A stretch of 64,000 nt of DNA from Bdellovibrio bacteriovorus (lineage in GTDB: Bacteria > Bdellovibrionota > Bdellovibrionia > Bdellovibrionales > Bdellovibrionaceae). Location: NCBI RefSeq assembly GCF_001592735.1, contig NZ_LUKE01000006.1, positions 1 to 64,000 of the forward strand, written 5' to 3'. The notes under the pieces were generated by a model. The model saw nothing but the letters and a program-made list of their open reading frames with translations. It was not told the origin of the DNA and did not search any database. Positions 17,525-27,261 of the stretch are shown in pieces. The translations under genes and the position numbers were made by a program. Each line of letters begins with the position of its first letter. The first letter of the stretch is position 1.

Positions 17525-20113
17525 GTGGGGGCGTTCTTGTTGAAGTTACTTCGGTTTTTACAAACCATATCGCTGATTTTGGGCTGGAATTTTTTGGCCC
17601 AAGCGGCAGAAATTTGTCCGCCTCAATCTAATCTTGAAATTCACGCTCAAGCACAAGCGCTAGCGAAGACATCTTGTGTTGCCCAATGCACGAAAATTTA
17701 TAAAGAACAGTCGCAAGAACAAATCGATAAGTTCGAAAAAAACTGTGACATGTTGGCAAAAAACGGAAATCCGTTCACCCAAGCAGAAGGCATCAAGGAA
17801 GCCAAAGAGGCGGTTAACGAGGCGACGCTGTTGTGTCTTCCTGTAGCCACAAAAAATGCCGTGGTCGGAACCTATGAGCTTATCAAGGCCCTGCCTTCCA
17901 TGGTGGGGTTTCTGGTGAGTGGATCGTGGGCTAAGGACGTCGACAGTGAGCGCATGGCAGGTATTGAATTCTGTAAAGGCAGCGTCGATTGTAGGCGCGC
18001 GATGGCCCGCAATACTATTTTATACCAAAATAAAAATCCCGATGGCAGCTGGCAGATATCAGATGAAGAGGTTGATAAACAGATCTCGAGCCGAGATTTT
18101 TATGATCTCCATCGCCAGGCGGTGCATGATGTTCCGCTCGCGAAGAACGAATGCTTAGGATATCTAGCATCGCTTCGTCGCAAAATGTCCGCAGACGGTG
18201 AAGATTGGACGGAAGAGAGGCACAAAGCGGTGGCCGCCCAGATGGGACAGCAGCATCCACACTGTCCGGGAATTTTAAAGTTCGCCGAGCCGCCGTATAA
18301 AGCCCCGACGAAAAAAGAAGAAACATTGGAACAGTGTTTAGCACGGCAGAGCTCACCTCTTTTATGTCTGGCGCCGCAAGATATGTTCGCCACCAGCTAT
18401 GTGTGCAACGGGCTTTTAGAAACGTGTGCCGCGTTGACTGAGTTCTTCATCCCTTTGCCAGGTCCAAAGGTGGTAAAGCTTATTAAGCTGGGAAAAAAAT
18501 CTGAAATTGCCGCTGTCGCCGTTAAAGATGGTGTTGAAGTGGCGGAGTCAAAACCGGTCAGGGCTTTGACGGGAGCTCAAAAATTTTTTGTGGGTGCGTA
18601 CAAAGAGAGAGTCTTTGTTGATGAGGCGGGCAATCGGCGATTTATGGGGGTGGCAGAGCACACTCCGAAAACACTTACCGAAAACAAAACGCGGGTTTTG
18701 GACAATGAAAATTCCGTGATGAAGATACTAAACGATGAAACCAACGATAAAGAACTTGTCACCAGCCTTACAAATTATCAGAAGGACACCCTGATAAAGC
18801 GTTTGGATAAACTTAAGGAAAAATATCCAGACATGGATTTTTCACTCTATAGCGATTTTAAATCGGTAAAATTAGGTGTTAAATCAAAAAAAGAAATCGA
18901 TGCTGTTACCGATAAACGGCTTATAGCAGATCTGAATAAAGTCCTTGCGGAAAGTAACAGAGAATTTGCGGCAAAAATGAAAGAGCTGGGAATTGATGTC
19001 CCCAAGGCGGGCAAAGCTGAGGAGTGGTTCAAATCCGGTTATGGAAGAAGTGCTGACGAAGCGGCAACGGCAGCAAGAAAGGCGCGGCAAACGGCGGGTT
19101 CTGACGCCGTTGCGTATTCCAGTGCCCAGGTGCAAGAGGATTTAAGCAAAAGCTTGGCGGACGTCGAAAGAAAACGTCAAGAGATTGCCGGGTCGAAAAG
19201 TTTTTCTTCGCTTATGCAGAGGACCAAAAAAGGTGTCAACCTCCCTAAAGAAGATGTTTTAGATTTGGTAAGAAAAAATAAAGATCCTGAGTCTTTGGCA
19301 TCCGCCATCTCTAAGCGCTATGAATTATCAAACTTCACGGCGAAGGAAGCCGCGCAGCTTCAAGATTATGTCAAAGGGGTGGATGAATTCTCTCCGACGA
19401 TCTTAATTGCCAAACGTGAGAACGTGAATCTTGATGAGGCCAATTTAGGGGGATTGTCAGCGGACTTCCTTGGTATGGGATCTGCAAACCTTCGGGCGAC
19501 AGCCGAAGGAATTGCCCAAAAAGAAACGGTGGATGCCGCTCTTATTGGAGCGCGTGAAGGCGAAAAGAAGGTTACAAACCTATTTAAGGCTCGTATGGAA
19601 AAATTCCGTAAGATCGTGGGCGATGCGAGTTGCTCTGGCGACGACTGTGCGATGGCTAAAGTTATGACCGAAAAAGAAAAATTAGAGGTCATGAGAAAGC
19701 TTGCCCGCAATCCTGAAACCCGCGGCGTGCGCATGTCCTTTATCGGTTCTAATGTTTCCCCCGAAGTTCGCATGAAACTGGCAAGCCACGGGGAAAGCAT
19801 TGAAAAGACCTTTCGTAAAGAACTAGAAGGAAAAATTCCGTATTCAAAATTAAATAAGATGACCTTCGGCTTTGACATGAGGTCCACAGAACTTAATCAG
19901 GGTTCCGTGAATTTAGTTTTAGGTAAGGGGCGGGGGACAAGGCTTTCAACCAAAGAACAAAATGAAATGAATGCGGCGTTTAGGCGGGCCTTAGAGAAAC
20001 ACAACCAAGAGAAATTGGCGACCTATTCGCAAGGCACGCAAAGTTACAGTGCTTCCCAAATTTACTGGGTGCCTGGCGTCAGCGTATTCGGTGCGGATGA
20101 GGACGAGCCTTAA
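17525..20113 (+). CDS. Large secreted Cys-rich protein, unrecognised
   Basis: The product has 862 residues with a signal peptide ending in AQAAE (about residue 28). The first 270 mature residues contain about ten Cys (CVAQCTKIY, NCDML, LLCLP, EFCKGSVDCRRA, ECLGYL), suggesting disulphide-linked periplasmic or extracellular folding. A hydrophobic stretch follows at about 290-320 and the remaining 540 residues are charged, helical and low in Cys, ending in a compact domain around 740-862 with a CSGDDC pair near 700. No catalytic motif was recognised. The start is uncertain: GTG at 17525, or a TTG at 17537/17540 after the GGGGG sequence. It is possibly an effector acting on prey, which is speculation. 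Confidence 0.7.
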   Translation: MGAFLLKLLRFLQTISLILGWNFLAQAAEICPPQSNLEIHAQAQALAKTSCVAQCTKIYKEQSQEQIDKFEKNCDMLAKNGNPFTQAEGIKEAKEAVNEATLLCLPVATKNAVVGTYELIKALPSMVGFLVSGSWAKDVDSERMAGIEFCKGSVDCRRAMARNTILYQNKNPDGSWQISDEEVDKQISSRDFYDLHRQAVHDVPLAKNECLGYLASLRRKMSADGEDWTEERHKAVAAQMGQQHPHCPGILKFAEPPYKAPTKKEETLEQCLARQSSPLLCLAPQDMFATSYVCNGLLETCAALTEFFIPLPGPKVVKLIKLGKKSEIAAVAVKDGVEVAESKPVRALTGAQKFFVGAYKERVFVDEAGNRRFMGVAEHTPKTLTENKTRVLDNENSVMKILNDETNDKELVTSLTNYQKDTLIKRLDKLKEKYPDMDFSLYSDFKSVKLGVKSKKEIDAVTDKRLIADLNKVLAESNREFAAKMKELGIDVPKAGKAEEWFKSGYGRSADEAATAARKARQTAGSDAVAYSSAQVQEDLSKSLADVERKRQEIAGSKSFSSLMQRTKKGVNLPKEDVLDLVRKNKDPESLASAISKRYELSNFTAKEAAQLQDYVKGVDEFSPTILIAKRENVNLDEANLGGLSADFLGMGSANLRATAEGIAQKETVDAALIGAREGEKKVTNLFKARMEKFRKIVGDASCSGDDCAMAKVMTEKEKLEVMRKLARNPETRGVRMSFIGSNVSPEVRMKLASHGESIEKTFRKELEGKIPYSKLNKMTFGFDMRSTELNQGSVNLVLGKGRGTRLSTKEQNEMNAAFRRALEKHNQEKLATYSQGTQSYSASQIYWVPGVSVFGADEDEP

Positions 20114-20116
20114 ACC

Positions 20117-20548
20117 TTAAAGTCCTCTAAAGAAGGGTCTTACAAAGCTCATAAAAGGCCAAGGCACAGATCCCAAAATCACCAAAAGCGCGACGACATT
20201 TCCGATTAAATATACTTTGCGCTGCTTTTGGGCGGAAGGTTTCTTTTTACCAATGGAATTTACAGCATGGGCGACCGCGACGCCCATAAACATGCCACCC
20301 CCATGATGAAAGATCCAAGGATGAATATGTCCCCCGGCAATCAAGGGTGTAACGATCAAAAGTCCACAGCCTAAAAGAAATTGCAGATCCAAAGTCGCGA
20401 TAAAGATTTTTTGCCCCGCCATTTCAATCCGACTGAGGGGAGATGATTTCTTCAAGAGGCCGATAATCAAGGCGATGAGTGTCGTCGCTAGACAAAGTAA
20501 AACCAACCATCGATTCCACGAGTGGATAAATAAAAGTGATGTGTACAT
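20117..20548 (-). CDS. Four-span integral membrane protein
   Basis: The 143-residue product has four hydrophobic spans (about 8-28, 45-65, 75-95 and 115-135). Several His lie at membrane edges (FIHSWNRW, GGHIHPWIFHHGGG, VAHAV), which could bind haem or metal as in small di-haem membrane proteins, but no definite family is claimed. I prefer the ATG at 20548, since the sequence upstream adds a basic leader. Its end is only three bases from the end of the convergent secreted-protein gene, and no terminator separates them. Confidence 0.65.
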   Translation of the reverse strand: MYTSLLFIHSWNRWLVLLCLATTLIALIIGLLKKSSPLSRIEMAGQKIFIATLDLQFLLGCGLLIVTPLIAGGHIHPWIFHHGGGMFMGVAVAHAVNSIGKKKPSAQKQRKVYLIGNVVALLVILGSVPWPFMSFVRPFFRGL

Positions 20549-20619
20549 GCAGAATGTATAAAAGAGCTTCCTCAGGAAAGAAAGCTCTTTTCGCATGCGC
20601 ATCTATTGGTTGCGCGCAG

Positions 20620-21828
20620 CTATTTACATTGAGTTTTAAACTTCAGCAGCTGACGAATTTCTTTAGGATAAAGAGCCATTTTGGGAATCGAGCACTCTCG
20701 GTGCAGCTGATTCTTTAAAGCTTCTAACAAAGTCGGATATTCGGTACGACCTAAATTCCAGATCGAAGCAAATTCATTTTCGTAAGCGGGTAAAACCTCT
20801 TGAGCCAATCTGCCGGAAAGGATCACGATGTTTTCAATGTGATTGTTTTCACTGCTAGATGACCAGTTAAATGACCCCGTTACAAGCGTATGGCCGTCGA
20901 CGATCATGAACTTGTTATGCATTTGGTAAGTCATGTATTCCGCCACTTGTAAGTTGTAAAACTTCACACGCAAGTCGATGTTGGGATTACTTAAAAGATA
21001 TTTGGCTCTTTTTCCCAAATCCATAAAGTCATCTTGGCTGATCACGGCTTGGATTTTAACTCCTCGAGCAGCCGCGGCTTGGAGGGCCTCAAGAACTGGT
21101 ACCAGGCGAATGCGTGTGCTCGCTATTTGCAAATGGCTTTGCGAAGAGTTGATAAGATTCACGATTTCATCAGTTAAATTTGATTTCTCTCCGGATCCTG
21201 GCTCTAACCGTTTCGGGGAATTAAAATAAACATCCATGCCTTCTTGATCAACCGCTGAAACAGGGGTGATGTCGGGCGCTGAGCCCGTGAAGCCAAACTC
21301 TACTGAGTTCATCCACAAGCGGTTGAACTCAGTTTGATAGCGGCTTGTGGCTTCAGGCTCTTGCGTGAAAAAAAGTATGTTTTCATTATACCCACGGTAT
21401 GACGATAAAGACCAGTTCGCGCTGCCTGTGATCACGCGATCTATCGATTTTAACGAGTCAATAACCGCGAACTTATGATGAACTTTGACCGATCGACCAA
21501 GGTAGCGGACGTCGACACCCAGATCTTCAATGGCTTGTCTTTTTTTAGTGTTTTCTTCTGGGGTGCCATAAAGCTCAAGCACCATGCGGATTTTTAAGCT
21601 GCCGTTGCGGATGCGGGCTTGGACTTTGGGGCTTTGGATGGTTTGAATGATCGGTGAAGCTGGGCCTGACTCTAAGTTGTACATGGCAATGTCTACGGTG
21701 GATTCGGCTTCATAAATCCACTGGGCGATTGTTTCTAAGGTCGGATCGTGAGGATGAAACAAGGCCTCGATACGAGCTTGGGCCGCTAAAGAGACAGTCA
21801 TTAATAGAGCAAAAACGAATGTTTTCAC
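20620..21828 (-). CDS. Exported phospholipase-D-superfamily protein
   Basis: The 402-residue product has a signal peptide (ending AAQA) and two HKD motifs: VHHKFAVID near residue 117 and MHNKFMIVDG near residue 303, each followed by a downstream GSANWS or GSFNWSS. These two sites form the single active site of PLD-type phospholipases and nucleases. It would act in the periplasm or outside, on phospholipid or nucleic acid. The start is GTG at 21828: ggagg sits six bases upstream. A TTG 12 bases further out overlaps that ribosome binding site and is unlikely. Confidence 0.88.
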   Translation of the reverse strand: MKTFVFALLMTVSLAAQARIEALFHPHDPTLETIAQWIYEAESTVDIAMYNLESGPASPIIQTIQSPKVQARIRNGSLKIRMVLELYGTPEENTKKRQAIEDLGVDVRYLGRSVKVHHKFAVIDSLKSIDRVITGSANWSLSSYRGYNENILFFTQEPEATSRYQTEFNRLWMNSVEFGFTGSAPDITPVSAVDQEGMDVYFNSPKRLEPGSGEKSNLTDEIVNLINSSQSHLQIASTRIRLVPVLEALQAAAARGVKIQAVISQDDFMDLGKRAKYLLSNPNIDLRVKFYNLQVAEYMTYQMHNKFMIVDGHTLVTGSFNWSSSSENNHIENIVILSGRLAQEVLPAYENEFASIWNLGRTEYPTLLEALKNQLHRECSIPKMALYPKEIRQLLKFKTQCK

Positions 21829-21968
21829 AGGAACCTCCAAAAAGTCGATGGCGAGTTTTACGCCGAAAATAGAAATTCGGACAGTGCATGTTTCATAAGT
21901 TATTATTCATTATATGAATTAATTAGAGACTTTATATCTAAATAAACCGGTGCTAGGCTTAAGGACCT

Positions 21969-22700
21969 ATGGAAATGGTGTTAAACGCTGTCCAAGCTCA
22001 AAAAAGACTCCGCCAATTTGCTACTGAACAAAACAGGGAGGCGGCGCTTTGGTTTTTTAAAACCGGTCCGGGAGGCTACAGTCAACATGATCAGTTTATC
22101 GGCGTGAAAGTTCCTAAGACGCGGTTGGTATCGCGAGAGTATAAAGATTTGCCTTTGTCGGAGATCCAAAAGCTTCTGAAATCAAAAATTCATGAAGATC
22201 GTCTTTTAGGGCTCATAATTTTAGTGAATCGAATGAAGAAAGCTTCTATCCAAGATCGAAAGACGATCGCTGATTTCTATTTTAAAAATCTAAAATATGT
22301 GAACAACTGGGACCTGGTAGATAGCTCGGCAGAATACATTCTAGGACCGTACTTAAAAGAATTTCTAACACCCTCACAGCAATTGAAGTTTTTAAAAAAA
22401 CTTGCCGTTTCTAAAAACCTTTGGGAACGAAGAGTTTCCATTCTGACAACATTTCATTTTATCCGTCAGCACGAATTTGAAAATACTCTTTATATTGCCG
22501 AGATCCTATTGAACGATCCCCACGACCTGATCCATAAAGCCGTCGGCTGGATGGTGCGGGAGGTAGCGAATCGGGATTTAGCGCAAGCCAATGATTTTTT
22601 GCGCGGACGCTATGATCAAATGCCGCGAACCATGCTTCGCTACGCGATCGAAAAATTTCCCGAAACGCGCAGAAAAGCCTATTTATTAGGAAAAATTTAG
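21969..22700 (+). CDS. AlkD-type DNA alkylation repair protein
   Basis: The 243-residue product is made of HEAT-like helical repeats and matches the AlkD family of DNA glycosylases that remove bulky or positively charged alkylated bases (3-methyladenine, 7-methylguanine). Seen motifs are GQG-type N-terminus variant QHDQFIGVKVP near 38-48, YVNNWDLVDSSAEYI near 110-125, LWERRVSILTTF near 155, and HKAVGWMVREV near 190 followed by RYAIEKFPETRRK. Asp in NWDLVD and Trp in KAVGWM are positions important in AlkD. The stop overlaps the stop of the convergent dehydrogenase gene by four bases. It is cytoplasmic. Confidence 0.9.
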   Translation: MEMVLNAVQAQKRLRQFATEQNREAALWFFKTGPGGYSQHDQFIGVKVPKTRLVSREYKDLPLSEIQKLLKSKIHEDRLLGLIILVNRMKKASIQDRKTIADFYFKNLKYVNNWDLVDSSAEYILGPYLKEFLTPSQQLKFLKKLAVSKNLWERRVSILTTFHFIRQHEFENTLYIAEILLNDPHDLIHKAVGWMVREVANRDLAQANDFLRGRYDQMPRTMLRYAIEKFPETRRKAYLLGKI

Positions 22701-23944
22701 AAGCGGTTGGCGTCCAAAACTTTTAGATCCACAAACGGAGTTTTACCTTCGATAAGATCAGCAACCAAAAGCCCCGTGCCCGCACCACTTTGCAGCCCCA
22801 ACATTTGGTGACCTACAGCCAACATCAAATTAGAGATGTTTTTGTGATAGCCAACTAGTGGAACGCCATCCGGAGTGCAGGGGCGCAGTCCTGCCCATAG
22901 TTCTTGGATTTCTAAATCTTGAGGTAAGTGTAAAAACTCACGGGCGCCTTTTTTTATACTTTCCACGCGTCTTTGCGTGATCGTAAAATCCTGATCCACA
23001 AGCTCTAAAGTTCCCGCGATGCGCAATGAGCCTTGGCGTGGTGTGATAGCGATTTTCTTTTCCACCAACATGATGGGATACTGAGGTTGTTTTTCTAAAG
23101 GAGGAACGATCATCGCGTAACCTTTACCGCCCAAGATAGGCACACGCAAACGCATCAAGCGAGCAAGATCCTTAGACCAACTGCCGGTAGCCATCACCAG
23201 TTGCTGCGGTTTAAACTCCCCTTGGGACGTCAGGACCGATTCAACTTTATTTCCTGAAATTACGATGTCTTGAAGCTCACAGTTTTCAATGATCTCACCA
23301 CCATAGGCGCGAATTTCATTTGCTAAAGCTTGTACGACTTGGAATGGTTCCGCCATGGCTTCATTTGAAAAATACACGCCCCCTAAAAGCGGTCCCTTCA
23401 GGGCTGGCTCCATTGCGGCAATATCATCGCCATTTAGAACTTTGCCGGGGACCCCCAGATTTTTAACATAGTTTAATTCCGCCACGGCAGCATCGACACC
23501 TGGTTGGGTGCGGCTGACCATCATCAGGCCTTTTTGTTCAAAATTAAGGGCGGGATATTTTTGACCTAACTTTTCATATTCGGTCAGACTTTTTTGAGAA
23601 AGCACGACCAAAGCTTCCACCGCCTTACGTGCTTGGGTTTCGTTCATGGCCTTCATGAACGCCCACATCCAATGAGCTAAGTTCACCGACAAAGAAGGTT
23701 TGATATAAAGTGGGCCTTCGGGATCTAAAAGCCATTTCATTGATTTAAGCAACATTCCCGGCATCGGCAGGGGCATCGCAAAACAAGGTGTCATCCATCC
23801 CGCATTGCCGTAAGAACATCCGCGTCCCACGGTGCCTCGATCGATGATGCAGACTTTAGCACCACGGCGAGAAAGTTCAGCTCCAATGGCGGTACCAATG
23901 ATACCGGCCCCCACGATAAGTATTTCGACGTCCTTTTTTTGCAT
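22697..23944 (-). CDS. dadA: D-amino-acid dehydrogenase-type FAD oxidoreductase
   Basis: The 415-residue product begins with an FAD-binding Rossmann motif (ILIVGAGIIGTAIGAELSRR, residues 8-27) and has the DadA signature GRGCSYGNAGWMTPCFAMPLP around 40-60, followed by the DAO-type substrate domain and a C-terminal GLRPCTPDGVPLVG with a final GAGTGLLVADLI. It oxidises D-amino acids to 2-oxo acids and passes electrons to the respiratory chain. In a predator digesting peptidoglycan, D-Ala is a plausible substrate (inference). It is a single gene. Confidence 0.87.
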   Translation of the reverse strand: MQKKDVEILIVGAGIIGTAIGAELSRRGAKVCIIDRGTVGRGCSYGNAGWMTPCFAMPLPMPGMLLKSMKWLLDPEGPLYIKPSLSVNLAHWMWAFMKAMNETQARKAVEALVVLSQKSLTEYEKLGQKYPALNFEQKGLMMVSRTQPGVDAAVAELNYVKNLGVPGKVLNGDDIAAMEPALKGPLLGGVYFSNEAMAEPFQVVQALANEIRAYGGEIIENCELQDIVISGNKVESVLTSQGEFKPQQLVMATGSWSKDLARLMRLRVPILGGKGYAMIVPPLEKQPQYPIMLVEKKIAITPRQGSLRIAGTLELVDQDFTITQRRVESIKKGAREFLHLPQDLEIQELWAGLRPCTPDGVPLVGYHKNISNLMLAVGHQMLGLQSGAGTGLLVADLIEGKTPFVDLKVLDANRF

Positions 23945-23992
23945 GGCTCTATTGGAAGAGTCTTTGCAGAAAAAGGCAAGTGAAGCTTTAGG

Positions 23993-24763
23993 CTATTTGC
24001 GGCCTTTGGGTGGGGAGGTTTTATAAATGTGACTTAAGGGGAACAGGGCAACGGTAAGGCTGTAGACTTCGTCGCATTCCTCGCCTTCGGCCAAAAAGTT
24101 TGCTAAATTCCGTCGGAAACGAACAATGCGGGCGCACGCCTCCTCCATTTTTTTGCTATTCATCGTAAAAGTCATGGCAGAGTAATTCGTACGATTTTCT
24201 GGGACCTCGTCCATGGCCCTGAGAGCTTTTCTTAAGTGCTGCTTGTAAAAGTGGTTATGGGTTTCGCCTTTACCAAGGTTTGATAAACTTCCTGTTGATT
24301 TCCATTGACCGTTTTTATCGACGGTAATTAAACCCACTCTTAAAAGTCTTTCGACTGCTTCATCAACCTCTTTAACCGAAAGTTCTAAGACCTTGGCGAT
24401 CCATCTCCTATCGGGTTTGAAACCGTTAGTCGAAATCAAACTGCGGATGGCGAAATGATACCAGTCTTTAATGATTGTAAATTGATCAGCGGCGAGCGTT
24501 AGGTAATGTTGTTGCAACTGCGTCTCTTCATCGATCTCTTTGGTCGCTCGCTGATAAGCAGAGATGTCTTGGTCACTTAAACCCATTTTTTTACCGATTT
24601 GTTCAATCGTTTTTTTGCCAATCGGACGCTTCCCTTTCAGGATCTTAGAGAAAGTTGAAGCATCCATTCCTAAAGAGGCAGCAAAAGCTCTTAGGGAATA
24701 GCTGGGATTTTTTTTGGTCCGTTTTAAGAGTTCGTCGCGTAAAAAAGTTCGGAAAGACGTCAT
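23993..24763 (-). CDS. TIGR02147-family transcriptional regulator
   Basis: The 256-residue product has an N-terminal helix-turn-helix (residues about 15-60: YSLRAFAASLGMDASTFSKILKGKRP) and a C-terminal domain with a winged-helix-like region (AIRSLISTNGFKPDRRWIAKVLELSVKEVDEAVERLLRVGLI, about 105-150) and a final part with FTMNSKKMEEACARI and YSLTVALFPLSH. This architecture fits the TIGR02147 (DUF4423) family found chiefly in Bdellovibrio-like and Fibrobacter genomes. The start is the ATG at 24763, with gaggtag just upstream. Targets are unknown; no partner gene is adjacent. Confidence 0.87.
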   Translation of the reverse strand: MTSFRTFLRDELLKRTKKNPSYSLRAFAASLGMDASTFSKILKGKRPIGKKTIEQIGKKMGLSDQDISAYQRATKEIDEETQLQQHYLTLAADQFTIIKDWYHFAIRSLISTNGFKPDRRWIAKVLELSVKEVDEAVERLLRVGLITVDKNGQWKSTGSLSNLGKGETHNHFYKQHLRKALRAMDEVPENRTNYSAMTFTMNSKKMEEACARIVRFRRNLANFLAEGEECDEVYSLTVALFPLSHIYKTSPPKGRK

Positions 24764-24923
24764 GCTACCTCTTGGGGTGATAGGCAATCATAGTAATTCC
24801 TAGGCTTCAGCGTCAATGACCCTTGACCAATTCAAATTAAGACCAGACTGTTTTGTCCATTTTTGGTTTAAAACGGACTCAGGCTTAAGCGATGGACTTC
24901 AGCCCTTAAGCCCATTTGATTGA

Positions 24924-26771
24924 TTATACCAAGCTTTCAAAATGCGAAATTTTCTTTTCCACAATATTAATACTGTCTTGCCAAAATTGCGTCTGGCGAA
25001 TATCCGCACCCAAATGTTTTTGCACAAGGTCTTCCGCGCTCATACGTCCGCTGTCGCGTAAAAGATCCACATAGGCTTGGTGGAATTTATCCCCCAATTT
25101 TTCTTTCATCGCATAAATTCCCAGGCTGAAAAGATAGCCGAAAGTGTAAGGATAGTTATAAAAACTGATGTCCGAAAAGTTAAAATGCATTTTCGTCATC
25201 CAGTATTGCTCCTCTGTTTTTGAAAGCTCATCGCCGTACCATTTGCGCCACGCCTTGTCGGTCAAAGCACTAAGTTCTGCCGCCGAAAGAACGCCGTCTT
25301 GGCGAGCTTCATAAAAGCTTTTTTCAAATTCAAAGCGCGCTGGAATATTGACCAATAAGGATACGGCGTCACTGGCTTCTTCCCAAGCGATGGTGAACTT
25401 CTCATCGCCTTGAGCTTTCGCCACGAGGCGCTCAGAAAGCAAGGTTTCAGCAAAAGTCGAAGCGGTTTCGGCCACGGTCATCGGGTAATTAGATTCAAAG
25501 ATAGAAAGATCACGCATCACCCAGCTGTGATAAGCATGGCCGATTTCATGGGCCAATGTCGAAATATCTTTTAAAGAGCCCATATAAGACTGAAAAACGC
25601 GCGGAGTTTTAGATTTCAAAAATCCCGTGCAATGGGCCCCCGGACCCTTGTTAGGTAAGATACGCGCTTCCAGCCAATTATTCTTAGACATGGTGTCGAC
25701 GAATTCAGCCATTTTCGGGTCAATGCTGGCGAAAGAATCGCGCACCATTGCTAAGCCCTCGGCGAAGGGATAGCTGCTGCCTTCACTCGCGCGAGGTGAA
25801 GGAGCTAAGATGTCCCAGGGATCCATTTTGGGCTTTTTTAAAGCCTTGGCCATCGCACGCATAGCGCGACGGGGAACTTCAATATTTTTTTCCACGGCTG
25901 ACATCATGGCTTCAAGCGTGGCCGCTTCAATGCGGGAATCATTTAAAGGCTGCACCATGAAGTCCATTTTTTCCGTGTGCGAGCGTTTTTTATAAATCTC
26001 TAAGCGATAGCCGACCAGATTGTTGATTAAGACCGAACAAGGGACTTCCATCGTTTTCCAAGACGCTTGCAAGCCTTCCCAGGCTTCTTTGCGAGCTTGT
26101 TCATCCGCACCACGTAAAATTCCGGCAGCTTGAGCCACGCCGATTTCACCTTGGGAAGTCTTCACGCGCAGGGACCCGGCAATTTGGTCATAAAGTTCAC
26201 CCCAACCCCCGTGAGAAAACGGATGCAGATCAGAAATGGTTTTTTCTTCTTCAGGGGAAAGCAAAAATGGCTTAAGACGACGCAAATAAAACCAAGTAAA
26301 GCGCGAGCTTTGAGTGTGCGGAGCTTCCAAAAAATCATTTAAGATCGTCTCATCACATTGTTTAAGAAAAACTTCATATGGAACCAACGCGCTAGACAGA
26401 TTCGCCCAAAGAAGCTGGGCTTGAGAATTGAATTTAAGGGCGGCTTCATTTTTGGAGTCAAGTGAGGTTTCACAACGCGCATAGGTCGACAGATTTGCCA
26501 ATAAGATTACAACCTGTTCTTGGAGGTGCGCGATATCTTGCAAACCCTGAATGAGGATTTTTCTTTCGCCAGTTTCAAAACTTGTTTTCTTAAAAAGCAG
26601 TTTCAAATCGGAATTCGTATTTTCGATTTTTGCAAGGAGGGCATGTACCTCCGCCAAGTCTTTATTGAAAGACGGGGAGTTTAAAGCCTCATACTCGGAG
26701 GAGTTATCCCATGCTGGAAGTTTTGCATTTTTATTATCTAATTCTTTTTGAGTGGTTTGAGATGTCTGCAT
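24924..26771 (-). CDS. pepF: Oligoendopeptidase F (M3B metallopeptidase)
   Basis: The 615-residue product is a soluble zinc metallopeptidase with the M3 active site HEIGHAYHSW near residues 405-415 and the third ligand Glu in AETASTFAE about 28 residues later. The closing GYLFSLGIYAMKEK and 'HQAYVDLLRDSGRMSAEDL' segment is typical of the PepF family. It cuts peptides of about 7-20 residues. No signal peptide is seen, so it is cytoplasmic and probably degrades imported peptides from prey (inference). Length is normal for the family. It is a single gene. Confidence 0.93.
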   Translation of the reverse strand: MQTSQTTQKELDNKNAKLPAWDNSSEYEALNSPSFNKDLAEVHALLAKIENTNSDLKLLFKKTSFETGERKILIQGLQDIAHLQEQVVILLANLSTYARCETSLDSKNEAALKFNSQAQLLWANLSSALVPYEVFLKQCDETILNDFLEAPHTQSSRFTWFYLRRLKPFLLSPEEEKTISDLHPFSHGGWGELYDQIAGSLRVKTSQGEIGVAQAAGILRGADEQARKEAWEGLQASWKTMEVPCSVLINNLVGYRLEIYKKRSHTEKMDFMVQPLNDSRIEAATLEAMMSAVEKNIEVPRRAMRAMAKALKKPKMDPWDILAPSPRASEGSSYPFAEGLAMVRDSFASIDPKMAEFVDTMSKNNWLEARILPNKGPGAHCTGFLKSKTPRVFQSYMGSLKDISTLAHEIGHAYHSWVMRDLSIFESNYPMTVAETASTFAETLLSERLVAKAQGDEKFTIAWEEASDAVSLLVNIPARFEFEKSFYEARQDGVLSAAELSALTDKAWRKWYGDELSKTEEQYWMTKMHFNFSDISFYNYPYTFGYLFSLGIYAMKEKLGDKFHQAYVDLLRDSGRMSAEDLVQKHLGADIRQTQFWQDSINIVEKKISHFESLV

Positions 26772-26975
26772 AAGGTCTCCTGCAAGAAGTAAGTCTAATG
26801 GATATCCCAGATCCTTCTGAAACGCAACTTGCGCCCAGGTAATGAATATGTCGATTAAGATCAGATGTTTAAAAAAGCAATTGGTCTTTGTTTTTAGTGA
26901 TTATCTTTTTTATATTTATCTATTATTTCAATGATCTTATGTTTGTTAGTTTGGTTTTATGAAAGGGAGGTGGTT

Positions 26976-27230
26976 ATGAAATGCCCTCATTGTAAAGATA
27001 AAGACCTGGTTATGAGCGAAAGAAAAGGCGTCGAAATAGATTATTGCCCCGAGTGCCGCGGTATTTGGTTGGATAAAGGAGAGCTTGATAAAATCCTTGA
27101 TCGTTCTCGGGAAGAAGAAGGCCGCGATCAGCCTCAAGGTTATAGTAATGGCCCTAGTGGCCACCATCCCACCTATGGGCATAAGCCTTATAAAAAGCGA
27201 AAATCGTTTTTCGAAGAGTTATTTGATTAA
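26976..27230 (+). CDS. Small zinc-ribbon (TFIIB-type) protein
   Basis: The 84-residue product has two CxxC knuckles, MKCPHCKDKDL and DYCPECRGIWLDKGELDKIL, which is the zf-TFIIB-like domain with its usual C-terminal WLDxGEL helix. The remaining part is Gly/His/Pro-rich and ends in a basic-acidic tail (KRKSFFEELFD). Proteins of this type are small, cytoplasmic and widespread; their role is unknown. The start at 26976 has agggagg directly upstream and gives the proper domain start. Confidence 0.85.
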   Translation: MKCPHCKDKDLVMSERKGVEIDYCPECRGIWLDKGELDKILDRSREEEGRDQPQGYSNGPSGHHPTYGHKPYKKRKSFFEELFD

Positions 27231-27234
27231 TCAA

Positions 27235-27258
27235 GAGAGGGCCGGTAACGGCCCTCTC
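27235..27258. terminator. Hairpin between convergent genes
   Basis: GAGAGGGCC (27235-27243) pairs with GGCCCTCTC (27250-27258), loop of six bases, between the ends of the zinc-ribbon and SpoIIAA-like genes. The T-run after the stem is weak on both strands, so the strength is uncertain. Confidence 0.6.
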
Positions 27259-27261
27259 TAT

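Noticed and set aside
20117-20548. Small di-haem cytochrome b assignment for the four-span protein
   Set aside because: His residues are near the membrane edges, but the spacing does not follow a known cytochrome b pattern, so no function was given.
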